This document shows, piece after piece, positions 7,143 to 15,405 of a DNA stretch of 23,060 nucleotides (positions are counted from its first letter, which is position 1; every line of letters starts with the position of its first letter). The DNA lies in NCBI GenBank assembly GCA_964370965.1, contig CAYJLW010000066.1, positions 1 through 23,060 on the forward strand, written 5' to 3'. The translations under genes were made by a program, and so were the position numbers. This DNA comes from CAYJLW01 sp964370965 (lineage in GTDB: Bacteria; Actinomycetota; Acidimicrobiia; UBA2766). The notes below the pieces were generated by a model. It did no database searches. It had not been told where the DNA came from and worked only from the letters and a program-made list of their open reading frames with translations.

Positions 7143-8336
7143 TCAGAGACGCTCGATGATGGTGGCGTTGGCCATGCCCCCGCCCTCGCACATGGTCTGG
7201 AGTCCGTAACGGCCGCCCGTGCGCTCCAGCTCGTTGAGCAGCGTGGCCATGAGGCGAGCACCGGAGGCCCCGAGGGGGTGACCGATGGCGATGGCGCCGC
7301 CGTTCACGTTCACCTTGTCCATGTCGGCCTTGTGCTCCTTGGCCCAGGCGAGGACGACGGGGGCGAACGCCTCGTTGATCTCGACGAGGTCGACGTCGTC
7401 CATGGTGAGGCCGGAACGCTCCAGCGCGTTCGTGGTCGCCGGGATGGGGCCGGTGAGCATGATGACCGGGTCGACCCCGCCGAGGGCGAAGGTGTGGAAC
7501 CGGGCGCGCGGCCGGAGACCGAGAGCCTCAGCCTTCGAGCGTTCCATGACGAGCATGGCAGCGGCGCCGTCGGTGATCTGGCTGGAGTTGGCCGCCGTGA
7601 TCACGCCGTTGGCGTCGAACGCCGGCTTCAGCTGGGCGAGCTTCTCGACGGTGCTGTCCGGGCGGATACCCTCGTCGCGCGTCATCGTGTCCCCGGTCGG
7701 GGCGCCGTGTTCATCCTTGACGGCGACGGGGATGATCTCGTTCTCGAAGCGGCCTTCCTCGGTGGCCTGCGCCGCCCGCAGGTGGGACTGCACGCTGAAC
7801 TCGTCGAGCTCCTCCCGGGAGAGGCCCCACTTCTCGGCGATGATCTCCGCCGAGATGCCCTGGGAGACCATGCCGCCCTTGTCGTAGAGGTTCTTCTCCG
7901 CGTAAATCCCGATCGCGGAGCCGAAGGGGAAGCCCGGGCCCTGGGAGGCGGTGACGCCCATGGGGACGCGACTCATGACCTCCACGCCCGCGGCCACGAC
8001 GACGTCATAGGCGCCGGCGATCACGCCCTGGGCGGCGAAGTGCGCCGACTGCTGGCTGGATCCGCACTGGCGGTCGACGGACGTGCCACAGACGGACTCC
8101 GGGAGACCGGCGGCGAGCGCCGCGTTGCGGGCGACGTTCACGCCCTGCTCTCCGGTCTGCATCACGCAGCCCATGATGACGTCCTCGATGAGCTCCGGGT
8201 CGATCCCTGTGCGATCCACAAGGGACTTCAGGCTCTCGGCGGCGAGGTCGACGGGGTGCCAGCCGTGGAGCTGGCCGTTCTGCTTGCCCCTGCCCAGCGG
8301 TGTGCGGACGGCATCGACGATGACGGCTTCACGCAT
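7143..8336 (-). CDS. thiolase family acetyl-CoA C-acyltransferase
   Basis: This is a 397-aa thiolase starting at ATG 8336 (MREAVIVDAVRTPLG), preceded by a GAAGGAG ribosome-binding site; the longer in-frame start at 8465 adds 43 non-homologous residues. The catalytic residues are clear: nucleophile Cys91 in DRQCGSSQQS, His353 in GGAIAIGHPLGASGAR and Cys383 in TMCEGGG. Length and motifs fit degradative thiolases of the FadA/acetyl-CoA acetyltransferase type, which cleave 3-ketoacyl-CoA to acetyl-CoA plus a shortened acyl-CoA in the cytoplasm. No hydratase/dehydrogenase partner is adjacent, but an acyl-CoA dehydrogenase lies at 13765-14973. The upstream palindrome at 8413-8430 suggests control by a TetR-type lipid-responsive repressor. 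Substrate chain length cannot be read from the sequence. Confidence 0.93.
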   Translation of the reverse strand: MREAVIVDAVRTPLGRGKQNGQLHGWHPVDLAAESLKSLVDRTGIDPELIEDVIMGCVMQTGEQGVNVARNAALAAGLPESVCGTSVDRQCGSSQQSAHFAAQGVIAGAYDVVVAAGVEVMSRVPMGVTASQGPGFPFGSAIGIYAEKNLYDKGGMVSQGISAEIIAEKWGLSREELDEFSVQSHLRAAQATEEGRFENEIIPVAVKDEHGAPTGDTMTRDEGIRPDSTVEKLAQLKPAFDANGVITAANSSQITDGAAAMLVMERSKAEALGLRPRARFHTFALGGVDPVIMLTGPIPATTNALERSGLTMDDVDLVEINEAFAPVVLAWAKEHKADMDKVNVNGGAIAIGHPLGASGARLMATLLNELERTGGRYGLQTMCEGGGMANATIIERL

Positions 8337-8412
8337 GGAGTCCTCTCCTTCTCTACGGAGATCGGGTGGCGGCGGCGCTACCGTCCGCTCCCGTCCCCCC
8401 GAGGCACGCTCT

Positions 8413-8430
8413 CTTGACCGGTCAGTCAAG
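8413..8430. promoter_or_regulatory. TetR-type operator-like palindrome between thiolase and AAA+ ATPase genes
   Basis: CTTGAC (8413-8418), spacer CGGTCA and GTCAAG (8425-8430) form an inverted repeat. Nested in it is the perfect palindrome TGACCGGTCA (8415-8424). Repeats of the TGAC/GTCA kind are typical of TetR-family regulators of fatty-acid degradation. The site lies 77 bp upstream of the thiolase start and 56 bp upstream of the divergent AAA+ gene, so it could control either. No regulator gene is in the window. Confidence 0.5.
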
Positions 8431-8485
8431 AAGGCATGGTAAGGATACCCTTCGGGTCCGGTCAACAGCCCGGTCGGAGGAGCAC

Positions 8486-10657
8486 ATGGACGGTCTCGCC
8501 CTCACCACGCGCGTGGTCGACGGCATGGACACCGGCCGGGGGATCTGCCGGCTGCATCCGCAAGCAGTGGCGGCCCTCGGGGCCAGGGCGTGGGAACCGG
8601 TCGCGCTCACGGGCGTACGCACGACAGCCGCCCTCGTGGGCTTCACGCACGCGTCCGGTCCCCCGAACGTGTGCGTGGTCGACACGGTCACGGCCTTCAA
8701 CGCCGGCGTGGAGGAAGGTCGCTCGGTCACGGTGGCCCCGGCGGCGGTGAAGCCGGCGGCCGCTCTCCATCTCGCCCCCGTGGCGCCGGGGCCTCTCCCC
8801 GCCGACGCCGTGCGGGCCGCTCTCCTCGGCAAGGCGATGACGGCAGGGGACCGCGTGTCGCTCCTGCCCCAGGACTACGCGCGGGCGAGCTCGCACGAGA
8901 TCCTCGGGGAGATCGCCAAGCTCCGTGCCCTGCTGGGTCCGGACTGGCGCTCGCTCCTGCTCAGCGTCACCGCCACAGACCCCGCAGGCGTCGTCGTCGT
9001 GGGGCCGGAGACGACCATCCTCGCCGACGGCGCCCTCGCCCCCACCACCGGACCGGACCCAGGGGTCACGCTCGCCGATCTCGGCGGGGTGGCCACCCAG
9101 GCCGCCGAGGTCCGGGAGATCCTCGAACTGCCCCTGCGCCACCGCGACCTCCTCGACCGCCTCGGCGTCGCCGGCCCCCACGGCATGCTCATCCAGGGGC
9201 CGCCCGGGTCGGGCAAGGCGAGCCTCGTCCTCGCCGTCGCCGGGGCGTTGGGCGTGCGCGTCGCCCGCCTCGCCGGCCTCGATCTCGAGTACCTCGCCGC
9301 GGACGCCGCCGCCACGACGATCCGCTCCGCTTTCGCCGGCGCCACCCCCCCGGCGGTGGTCCTCGTCGAGGACGTCGACCGCATCGCCCCCGGCGGCGAC
9401 GACCGCAAGGCCAGCGGCGCCGTGCTCCTGCGCTGTCTCGACGACGTCCGCACCCGCCCCGGGGTCCTGGTTGCCGCCACCACGGCCGCCCCGGAATCCT
9501 GCGACGCCGCCCTCTTCGAGCCCGGCCGTATCGACCGCCGCATCGACATCCCCGTGCCCGACCGGCCGGCCCGCGCCGAGATCCTTGCCGTCCACAGCCG
9601 GGGGCTCCCCCTCGGAGCCGACGTCGACCTCGAGTGGGTCGCGGCGCACACTCCCGGGTTCGTCGCCGGCGACCTCGCCCGGCTCTGCCGGGAGGCCGCC
9701 CTGGAGGCGGCCGCGCGCATCCAGGGCGAGGCTGTTGGCGGCCCCGCCGCGGCCCCTGTCCCTCAGGAGCCTCAGGCGCCCAGCGTCACGGCGGCGGACT
9801 TCCGGGGCGCCCTTGCCCGCGTGCGGCCCACGGCGCTGGCGGCTGCTCCCGTGGACACGGGCGACACGACCTGGGCGGACGTGGGCGACGCGGAGGAGAC
9901 CAAGAAGGTCCTCACCGAGACCGTCCTCTGGCCCATCCGCTACCCGGACACGTTCACGCGCCTCGGGATGGACCCCGTGCGGGGCGTCCTCCTCTACGGT
10001 CCGCCCGGCTGCGGCAAGACGTTCCTCATCCGCGCCCTCGCCAACGAGTCCGAGGCCAACCTCGTCTCCGTGAAGGGCGCCGAGCTCATGAGCAAGTGGG
10101 TGGGCGAGTCCGAGGCCGGCGTGCGGGAGGTCTTCCGGCGCGCTCGGGCGGCGGCCCCGGCGATCCTGTTCTTCGACGAGATCGACGCCCTCGCCCCCGC
10201 CCGCGGGGGCAGCCTCGATTCGGGCGCGTCCGACCGTGTCGTCTCCCAGCTCCTCACGGAACTGGACGGCGTCGAACCCCTCCGCGGGGTCGCCGTGATC
10301 GGGGCCACGAACCGGCCGGACCTCATCGACCCCGCCCTGTTGCGCCCCGGGCGCCTGGAGCGCCACGTGTTCGTGGAGCCCCCCGATGCCGCCGCCCGCG
10401 TAGCGATCATGAGAGCCGTGACCCGCCGTATGCCTGTCGCCCCGGACGTCGACGTCGCCGGCCTCGCCGCTGCCGCCGACGGCTTCTCCGCCGCCGACCT
10501 GGAGGCGCTCGCCCGCACCGCGGGCCTTGCCGCCCTGCGGCGCGACCCGGCCGCCGCGGCGATCACTGCGGCGGACTTCGCCACCGCCCGCGCCGAGGTC
10601 GGCGCCAGCCTCGACCCCGCCACTGTCGCCGCCCTCAGGGCGTTCGCCACCCGGTAG
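8486..10657 (+). CDS. Cdc48/p97-like double AAA+ ATPase with a degenerate first ATPase domain
   Basis: This is a 723-aa protein from ATG 8486, which follows a GGAGGAG ribosome-binding site. The N-terminal 190 residues look like the double-psi-barrel N domain of Cdc48/VAT proteins. D1 (about 200-450) has GPPGSGKAS (Lys244, with Ala245 where Thr is usual) and a Walker B reading VLVEDVD (Glu295-Asp296 instead of Asp-Glu). D2 (about 470-710) is canonical: GPPGCGKT (Lys511, Thr512), FFDEIDAL (Asp564-Glu565) and GATNRPDLIDPALLRPGRLE with sensor and Arg-finger residues. Family members unfold proteins by threading them through a hexamer pore; actinobacterial homologues exist, but their substrates are poorly known. 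D2 is probably the working motor and D1 weak or structural. It is divergent from the thiolase gene and convergent with the rhomboid gene. Confidence 0.92.
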   Translation: MDGLALTTRVVDGMDTGRGICRLHPQAVAALGARAWEPVALTGVRTTAALVGFTHASGPPNVCVVDTVTAFNAGVEEGRSVTVAPAAVKPAAALHLAPVAPGPLPADAVRAALLGKAMTAGDRVSLLPQDYARASSHEILGEIAKLRALLGPDWRSLLLSVTATDPAGVVVVGPETTILADGALAPTTGPDPGVTLADLGGVATQAAEVREILELPLRHRDLLDRLGVAGPHGMLIQGPPGSGKASLVLAVAGALGVRVARLAGLDLEYLAADAAATTIRSAFAGATPPAVVLVEDVDRIAPGGDDRKASGAVLLRCLDDVRTRPGVLVAATTAAPESCDAALFEPGRIDRRIDIPVPDRPARAEILAVHSRGLPLGADVDLEWVAAHTPGFVAGDLARLCREAALEAAARIQGEAVGGPAAAPVPQEPQAPSVTAADFRGALARVRPTALAAAPVDTGDTTWADVGDAEETKKVLTETVLWPIRYPDTFTRLGMDPVRGVLLYGPPGCGKTFLIRALANESEANLVSVKGAELMSKWVGESEAGVREVFRRARAAAPAILFFDEIDALAPARGGSLDSGASDRVVSQLLTELDGVEPLRGVAVIGATNRPDLIDPALLRPGRLERHVFVEPPDAAARVAIMRAVTRRMPVAPDVDVAGLAAAADGFSAADLEALARTAGLAALRRDPAAAAITAADFATARAEVGASLDPATVAALRAFATR

Positions 10658-10701
10658 CCTGCGTTCTTCCCCGCGCCAGGGAGCGGCTCCCCCCACGGTT
10701 C

Positions 10702-10720
10702 CGGGGGACTCATGCCCCCG
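10702..10720 (+). terminator. short GC hairpin downstream of the AAA+ gene
   Basis: CGGGGG (10702-10707) and CCCCCG (10715-10720) form a perfect 6-bp stem with a 7-nt loop, 44 bp after the ATPase stop and just before the larger inverted repeat. It has no U-tract. Confidence 0.4.
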
Positions 10721-10723
10721 ACA

Positions 10724-10775
10724 CCGTTCTGGGGAGCCCACGCACGGGATCCCGTCCGTGGGCTCCCCAGAACGG
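10724..10775. terminator. 52-bp inverted repeat, likely bidirectional terminator
   Basis: The 19-base arms (CCGTTCTGGGGAGCCCACG and its exact complement) enclose a C-C mismatch and the 12-bp palindrome ACGGGATCCCGT. The whole 52 bp can therefore fold as one near-perfect hairpin on either strand. It sits between the convergent AAA+ and rhomboid genes, where a terminator serving both strands is expected. The outer arms recur around the scaffold gap at 13564-13741. Confidence 0.75.
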
Positions 10776-10789
10776 CCTGCGGCCCTGCC

Positions 10790-11659
10790 CTACAGGCCGA
10801 GGGTGGCGGCCCGCTGCAGGATCATCGCCGCTGCCGCGCCCAGCACCACAGCGACCACACCCCAGCGGGCCCAGGCGTTGCGGGTGTGGTCACACACCCA
10901 GGCGAGGCCCCCCCCGGCGACGAGACCGCCCACGTGCGCCTGCCAGGCGATGCCGGGGATGACGAACGTGATGAGGAGGTTGACGGCGAGGAGGACGCCG
11001 ACCTGCTGGAAGAGCATGCGCCCCGCCGGGGAGCCTCGGCGGGCGACGGCGAGAGCGGCGACCACCCCGAAGAGGCCGAAGATGGCCCCCGAAGCCCCGA
11101 TCGCCGGGGCCCACGTAGGCGCCAGCAGGACGTAGAGGGCGCCCCCGGCGATCCCGCTGGCGAAGTAGAGGACGAGGAACCAGCCCAGACCGAGCACCCC
11201 TTCGGTGTCCCGGCCCAGCACCCAGAGCGCGTACATGTTGAACGCTATGTGGAAGAACTCGAAGTGCAGGAACATGCTCGTGGCGAGGCGCCACCACTCG
11301 CCCTCGACGACGAGGCCGGGGACGTTGGAGCCGTGCTCGAGGAGCCACTGGCGGCTCTGGGGGGCGAGGGACAGGACGAACAGGACGACGTTCACCGCCA
11401 GGATCACGACGGTGGCGTCCACCCCCCGGCGTGTGGACCGGCTCGGCGTACCCGGGCGCCAACGGACCTGCGGGCTCGTGCGGGCGGCGTTCGTCACGCA
11501 TTCGGGGCACTGGAACCCCACCGGCGCCTCGATCATGCAGTCCGGGCAGATCGGCCGCTCGCAACGCCGGCAGCGTACGGCCGCCTCCACGCCGGGGTGG
11601 CGGTAGCAGGCAGGGGCTGTGGCGGCTTCGGGGGTGACCGGATACGTCATGTCCTGCAT
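10790..11659 (-). CDS. rhomboid family intramembrane serine protease with N-terminal zinc-binding motif
   Basis: This is a 289-aa protein. The N-terminus (residues 18-55) carries a Cys/His-rich zinc-binding motif (CYRHPG, CRRCERPICPDC, CPEC), common on actinobacterial rhomboids. The membrane domain (about 80-285) has HFEFFHIAFNMYALW with Asn141, catalytic Ser190 in GASGAIFG and catalytic His242 in WQAHVGG. So the Ser-His dyad is intact. Rhomboids cleave TM helices of membrane proteins; the substrate here is unknown. ATG 11650 is an alternative start only three codons in; neither start has a strong ribosome-binding site. The gene lies 34 bp after the argS stop on the same strand, so the two may be co-transcribed and end at the 10724-10775 hairpin. 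A rhomboid gene is also found near crgA/ppiA in other actinobacteria. Confidence 0.93.
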   Translation of the reverse strand: MQDMTYPVTPEAATAPACYRHPGVEAAVRCRRCERPICPDCMIEAPVGFQCPECVTNAARTSPQVRWRPGTPSRSTRRGVDATVVILAVNVVLFVLSLAPQSRQWLLEHGSNVPGLVVEGEWWRLATSMFLHFEFFHIAFNMYALWVLGRDTEGVLGLGWFLVLYFASGIAGGALYVLLAPTWAPAIGASGAIFGLFGVVAALAVARRGSPAGRMLFQQVGVLLAVNLLITFVIPGIAWQAHVGGLVAGGGLAWVCDHTRNAWARWGVVAVVLGAAAAMILQRAATLGL

Positions 11660-11693
11660 TCAAGTCGGGGATGCCCGGGGACTTCCTGAGAGA

Positions 11694-13451
11694 TCACATC
11701 TCCTCGGGGCACTCCACGCCGAGGACGTGGAGGCCGTCCCTCACGGCGCAGGCGGTCGCCGCCGCGAGACGGAGACGGGCCGCCCGCCGGGCGGGGTCCT
11801 CGGCGAGTACACGGAGGTCGGGCCGCTCCCGGGCCCCGGCGGTCTGGTAGGCCGCCCAGGCGTCTGCGACCGCGATCACGACGTCCGCGAGGTGGGAGGG
11901 GTCGTCGGCGTCCACGGCCCGCACGGTCGCCGCCGGGACTCCGCCGATGGCGAGCAGCACACGATGTTCGAGGTCGTCGTCCAGGAGACCAGGGTCGCCG
12001 GTGGCGAGCGCGCCGTCCAGAGTCGTCGCCCCTCTGCGGAGGATGGAGCAGATCCGGGCGAACTGGTACTGGATGCGAGGGGCCGTCTCCCCCTTGAACT
12101 CCACGGCGGCATCGACGTCGAACTCGAAGTCCGCCTGTCGTCGCATCCGGACCTGGCTGAAGAGCACCGCCCCGATGCCCACCTGACGGGCGACCGTCGC
12201 CGGGTCGGCGAGATCGACCTCCCGGGCGGTGATCTCCTCCCGGGCCCGCGCCTCGGCCTCGTCGAGGACCTCGTCCAGGGGAACGGCGTCGCCGCTGCGG
12301 GTCTTGGCCTTGCGCCCCCCGAGGCGCATCTGGCCGAACCCGGCGTGCTCGCAGCGATCGGCCCACTCGTAGCCAGCGCGCCCGAGAGCCCCGAACACGG
12401 CCCGGAAGCGGCCTCCCTGGCCGATGTCGGTGAGATAGAGCGAACGGTCGAAGTCGAAGTCGTCGTGGCGCTCGATGGCCGAGGCGGCGTCCCGGGCCTC
12501 GTACGTGGACATCCCGCGGCGGTTCACGAGCACGACGGGCTGCAGCTTGTCGTGCTTGGGCACGAAGATCGCGCCGCCGTCCGGATCGACCTCCGCCACC
12601 CCGGCGTCCACGAGGGAACGGGCGACGGCGAGAGCCGCGGCGGCGTAGCGGCTCTCCCCCCGGTACTCGTCGAAGTGCACGCCGAGACGCGCGTAGGTGG
12701 CGTCGAGGGCGTCCCGCGTGGACGCCACGATCGCCTCCCAGCGGCGGCGGGCGACCTCCTCGCCGGTTTCGAGGCGGGCGAGCCACTCCCCGGCGGCGGC
12801 CTTCACCGTGTCGGGGTCCGCACGCTCCTCCTCGTTCACTTCCACGTAGAGCGCCTGGAGGCGTTCCGGGGGGATGTGGGCGGCTTCGCCGTCGGGAACA
12901 GTGTCGAGCTTGTGGAGGAGTTGGCCCATGTTGTGGCCGTAGTCGCCGAGGAAGTTCAGGCGCACCACCCGCCAGCCCCGCGCCTCGTAGAGGCGGGCCA
13001 CGGCGGCGCCCACCGCCGTGCCCCGCAGGTGGTGGAAGGCGAGCTTGCGGGCCGCGTTCGGCGAGCTGAAGTCGATCACGACCGTGTGCCCGGCGCCCTC
13101 GTCGCCTCCGGCCAGACCCCACCGGCCGGCCCGGGTGGCCGCCACGGCGTCGAGGACGGCGGTCGCGAGTGCGGCGGCGTCCCAAGTCACGTTCAGGAAC
13201 GGCCCGGCCGCCGACGCCTCCCCCACGAAGTCCAGGGTCGCCGCCTCCGCGGCCATACGGGCGGCGAGCTCGGGGGGCGGCCGGCCCGCTTCCCCGGCGA
13301 GGCGGTGGCAGGCGAGGGCGACGTCGCCCATCCCCGAGCGGGGCGGCTCCCCCAGGAGGGGGGCGACGCGGTCGGCCTCCACCCCGGCCACGGGAGCAAG
13401 AGCAGCGGCGAGGCGTTCGGCGAAGTCCTGCAGGGGGTCGTTCTGGGCCAC
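11694..13451 (-). CDS. argS: arginyl-tRNA synthetase
   Basis: This is a 585-aa protein if read from GTG 13451 (VAQNDPLQDFAERL); a TTG at 13487 in the same frame would add 12 residues. It has an N-terminal Arg-tRNA-synthetase domain (about 1-90), a class I Rossmann core with DFSSPNAARKLAFHHLRGT, and a C-terminal DALR-type anticodon-binding domain (about 460-585). The core continues with the conserved RRGMSTYEARDAA and FDRSLYLTDIGQGGRF stretches. It charges tRNA-Arg in the cytoplasm. Two signatures are atypical: the HIGH box reads AFHH (residues 138-141), lacking the first His, and the KMSKS region reads GRKAKTRSGD, a form also seen in ArgRSs without a canonical KMSKS. It is the only argS in the window. 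The upstream region runs into the scaffold gap. Confidence 0.93.
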   Translation of the reverse strand: MAQNDPLQDFAERLAAALAPVAGVEADRVAPLLGEPPRSGMGDVALACHRLAGEAGRPPPELAARMAAEAATLDFVGEASAAGPFLNVTWDAAALATAVLDAVAATRAGRWGLAGGDEGAGHTVVIDFSSPNAARKLAFHHLRGTAVGAAVARLYEARGWRVVRLNFLGDYGHNMGQLLHKLDTVPDGEAAHIPPERLQALYVEVNEEERADPDTVKAAAGEWLARLETGEEVARRRWEAIVASTRDALDATYARLGVHFDEYRGESRYAAAALAVARSLVDAGVAEVDPDGGAIFVPKHDKLQPVVLVNRRGMSTYEARDAASAIERHDDFDFDRSLYLTDIGQGGRFRAVFGALGRAGYEWADRCEHAGFGQMRLGGRKAKTRSGDAVPLDEVLDEAEARAREEITAREVDLADPATVARQVGIGAVLFSQVRMRRQADFEFDVDAAVEFKGETAPRIQYQFARICSILRRGATTLDGALATGDPGLLDDDLEHRVLLAIGGVPAATVRAVDADDPSHLADVVIAVADAWAAYQTAGARERPDLRVLAEDPARRAARLRLAAATACAVRDGLHVLGVECPEEM

Positions 13452-13563
13452 GGCGGGATCATCCCCGTCCCGGCCCTGACATGGCAAGCCCGGCGCCCGA
13501 ACCCCCCCGGGGTGCCCTCCGCCATGTCCGGCAGCACACGCGCCCGATGCGCCGGGTTCCTCG

Positions 13564-13741
<178 letters not shown>

Positions 13742-13764
13742 TCGGGAGGATCCGTGGGGCCGGG

Positions 13765-14973
13765 TCAGATCTCGCCGGTGAGCGCCCGGGAGATGATCGT
13801 GCGCTGGATCTCGTTCGTGCCTTCCCATATCTGGTAGATCTTCGCGTCCCGGTACCACTTCTCCACCGGGTGGTCGGCCATGTAGCCGTGCCCGCCGAGG
13901 ATCTGCACGGCCTCCTGGGTGACGCCAACGGCGACGTCGGCGGCGAAGCACTTCGCCATGGACCCCTCCGCCCGCAGCAGGGGCAGGCCGGCCTCGACCA
14001 TCCATCCGGCCCGCCAGAGCAGGAGGCGGGCGGCGTCCACGCCCATCGCCATGTCGGCGAGCTTGGCGCCCACCGCCTGGTGACGGGCGATCGGGCGCCC
14101 GAAGGACTCCCTGGTCTGGGCGTAGTCGAGCGCGTGCTCGTAGGCGGCGCGGGCGAGGCCGACCGCGGCAGCGGCGTAGGTCATACGGGAGTACTGCAGC
14201 AAGAAGAGAGGATTGGGCCCCTTGGCCGTCCCGCCCCGGCGGGCCCGCTCCGGTACGACGTCGGCCGCCGGCTCCCCGCCCAGGCGGTTCCCCGCCGGCA
14301 CCGCGCAGTCCTCCAGGACGACCTCGGCCGTGTGGGACGCCCGCACGCCCAGCTTGTGCTCGACCTTGCCCATGGTCAGTCCCGGTGTGCCCTTCTCGAC
14401 GATGAACGCCGCCATGGCGCCCCAGCCGGCACCGGGGCGCTCGACGGCGAAGACGACGTGCAGGTCGGCGATCCCCCCGTTGGTGATGAAGCACTTCCGG
14501 CCGTTCAGGACGTAGGTGTCGCCGTCCCGGCGGTACGTCGTCGTCATGGCGGCGACATCGGAGCCGCCCTGGGGCTCGGTGATGCAGACGGCGCCGAGGC
14601 GGACAGTGTCCGGGTCGCAGAAGAGGGGAACGAAGCGCCGGCGCTGCTCCTCGGTGCCGAAAGCCATGATGGGCCCTGCCGCGTAGACTGAGGACCCGAT
14701 CGTGGTGGCGATGGCGGCGCAGCCCCAGGCAAGCTCCTCCATGACGGCGAAGTTCGTGATCCCCATGAGGCCGCCGGGGACGCCCCCACCCCCGTAGACC
14801 TCGGGGAGCCCGAAGGAGAGGAGCCCGATGGCGTTCGCCTTCTCCAGCACCGGCCAGGCGACCTCCTCGCGGCGGTCGTACTCCCCGGCCACGGGGCGGA
14901 TCTCCCGTTCGGCGAAGTCGCGGGCGAGCCGGCGCATGTCCTCCTGTTCCGGCGTCAACGAGAGATCGACCAC
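13765..14973 (-). CDS. acyl-CoA dehydrogenase
   Basis: This is a 402-aa flavoprotein from GTG 14973 (MVDLSLTPEQEDMRRLARDF). It has the three-domain acyl-CoA dehydrogenase fold: an N-terminal helical domain (1-120), a middle beta domain with CITEPQGGSDVAAM and KCFITNGGIADL for FAD binding, and a C-terminal helical domain. The C-terminal domain carries RESFGRPIARHQAV, QILGGHGYMADHPVEKWYRDAKI and YQIWEGTNEIQRTIISR. Glu384 of the last motif is the expected catalytic base. It would oxidise acyl-CoA to trans-2-enoyl-CoA and pass electrons to ETF. It differs a little from the commonest type by an insertion near 236-256 (PERARRGGTAKGP). Its stop is 24 bp from the inverted repeat next to the scaffold gap, so adjacency to argS depends on the scaffold join. 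It could act with the thiolase at 7143-8336. Confidence 0.94.
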   Translation of the reverse strand: MVDLSLTPEQEDMRRLARDFAEREIRPVAGEYDRREEVAWPVLEKANAIGLLSFGLPEVYGGGGVPGGLMGITNFAVMEELAWGCAAIATTIGSSVYAAGPIMAFGTEEQRRRFVPLFCDPDTVRLGAVCITEPQGGSDVAAMTTTYRRDGDTYVLNGRKCFITNGGIADLHVVFAVERPGAGWGAMAAFIVEKGTPGLTMGKVEHKLGVRASHTAEVVLEDCAVPAGNRLGGEPAADVVPERARRGGTAKGPNPLFLLQYSRMTYAAAAVGLARAAYEHALDYAQTRESFGRPIARHQAVGAKLADMAMGVDAARLLLWRAGWMVEAGLPLLRAEGSMAKCFAADVAVGVTQEAVQILGGHGYMADHPVEKWYRDAKIYQIWEGTNEIQRTIISRALTGEI

Positions 14974-15122
14974 ATGGCCCCTTCGGTGCTTGACGCCCCC
15001 CTTCTAGCAGTGACGGTCGCGCAGCGGCGGCCGGCGGCGGCCGCGACGTCCGGCGGGTCCCCCACCGCACGGGCATCGGCATCGACGTGGTCCGGAGCTG
15101 ACACCCGCCCCCTCCGCACTGG

Positions 15123-15161
15123 GGAGACGATGGGAGTCGAACCCGCGACCCCCTGCTTGCA
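15123..15161 (-). other. 3' fragment of a tRNA-Ala gene, probable attachment-site relic
   Basis: Thirty-nine bases match the 3' half of the intact tRNA-Ala at 18048-18123 (anticodon loop through acceptor stem, same strand) with two mismatches. Similarity fades just 5' of the anticodon loop. There is no D arm or 5' acceptor strand, and one T-stem pair is broken, so it is not a working tRNA. Tyrosine recombinases that integrate into tRNA genes leave exactly such a 3' fragment at the far end of the inserted element. The spacer 14974-15122 holds nothing else recognisable. Confidence 0.75.
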
Positions 15162-15405
15162 GAGAAGAGGTCCGGGCCATCCGTGATCTGCACGGGTTCG
15201 CGACACCGCAGGTCAGCCGTGGTATCGCGTGTTGGTCGCTGCTGTCGAGCACCACCAAATCGCTTCTCGCAAGGTCACGCTTGGGTCACGACTGGCCGGA
15301 TGATGCCGATCAGGGACGGTGACCGCTGCATCAATCGAGGTGCAGCCGCGTCTTGACGGCGGCGATGACTTCGTCGACCTTCGCGGCGCCGGCAGCTGAC
15401 GCTGC
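15162..15405. other. gene-free stretch at the left end of the island
   Basis: No frame here looks coding, and no transposase or integrase piece could be recognised. It lies between the tRNA fragment and the VapC stop. Confidence 0.5.

Noticed and set aside
8590..10962. 790-codon Arg/Pro/Gly-rich frame over the AAA+ gene
   Set aside because: A frame-shifted shadow of the Cdc48-like gene; all ATPase motifs are in the other frame.
15123..15200. A second complete tRNA gene
   Set aside because: No D arm or 5' acceptor strand can be formed upstream of the anticodon loop, and one T-stem pair is broken.
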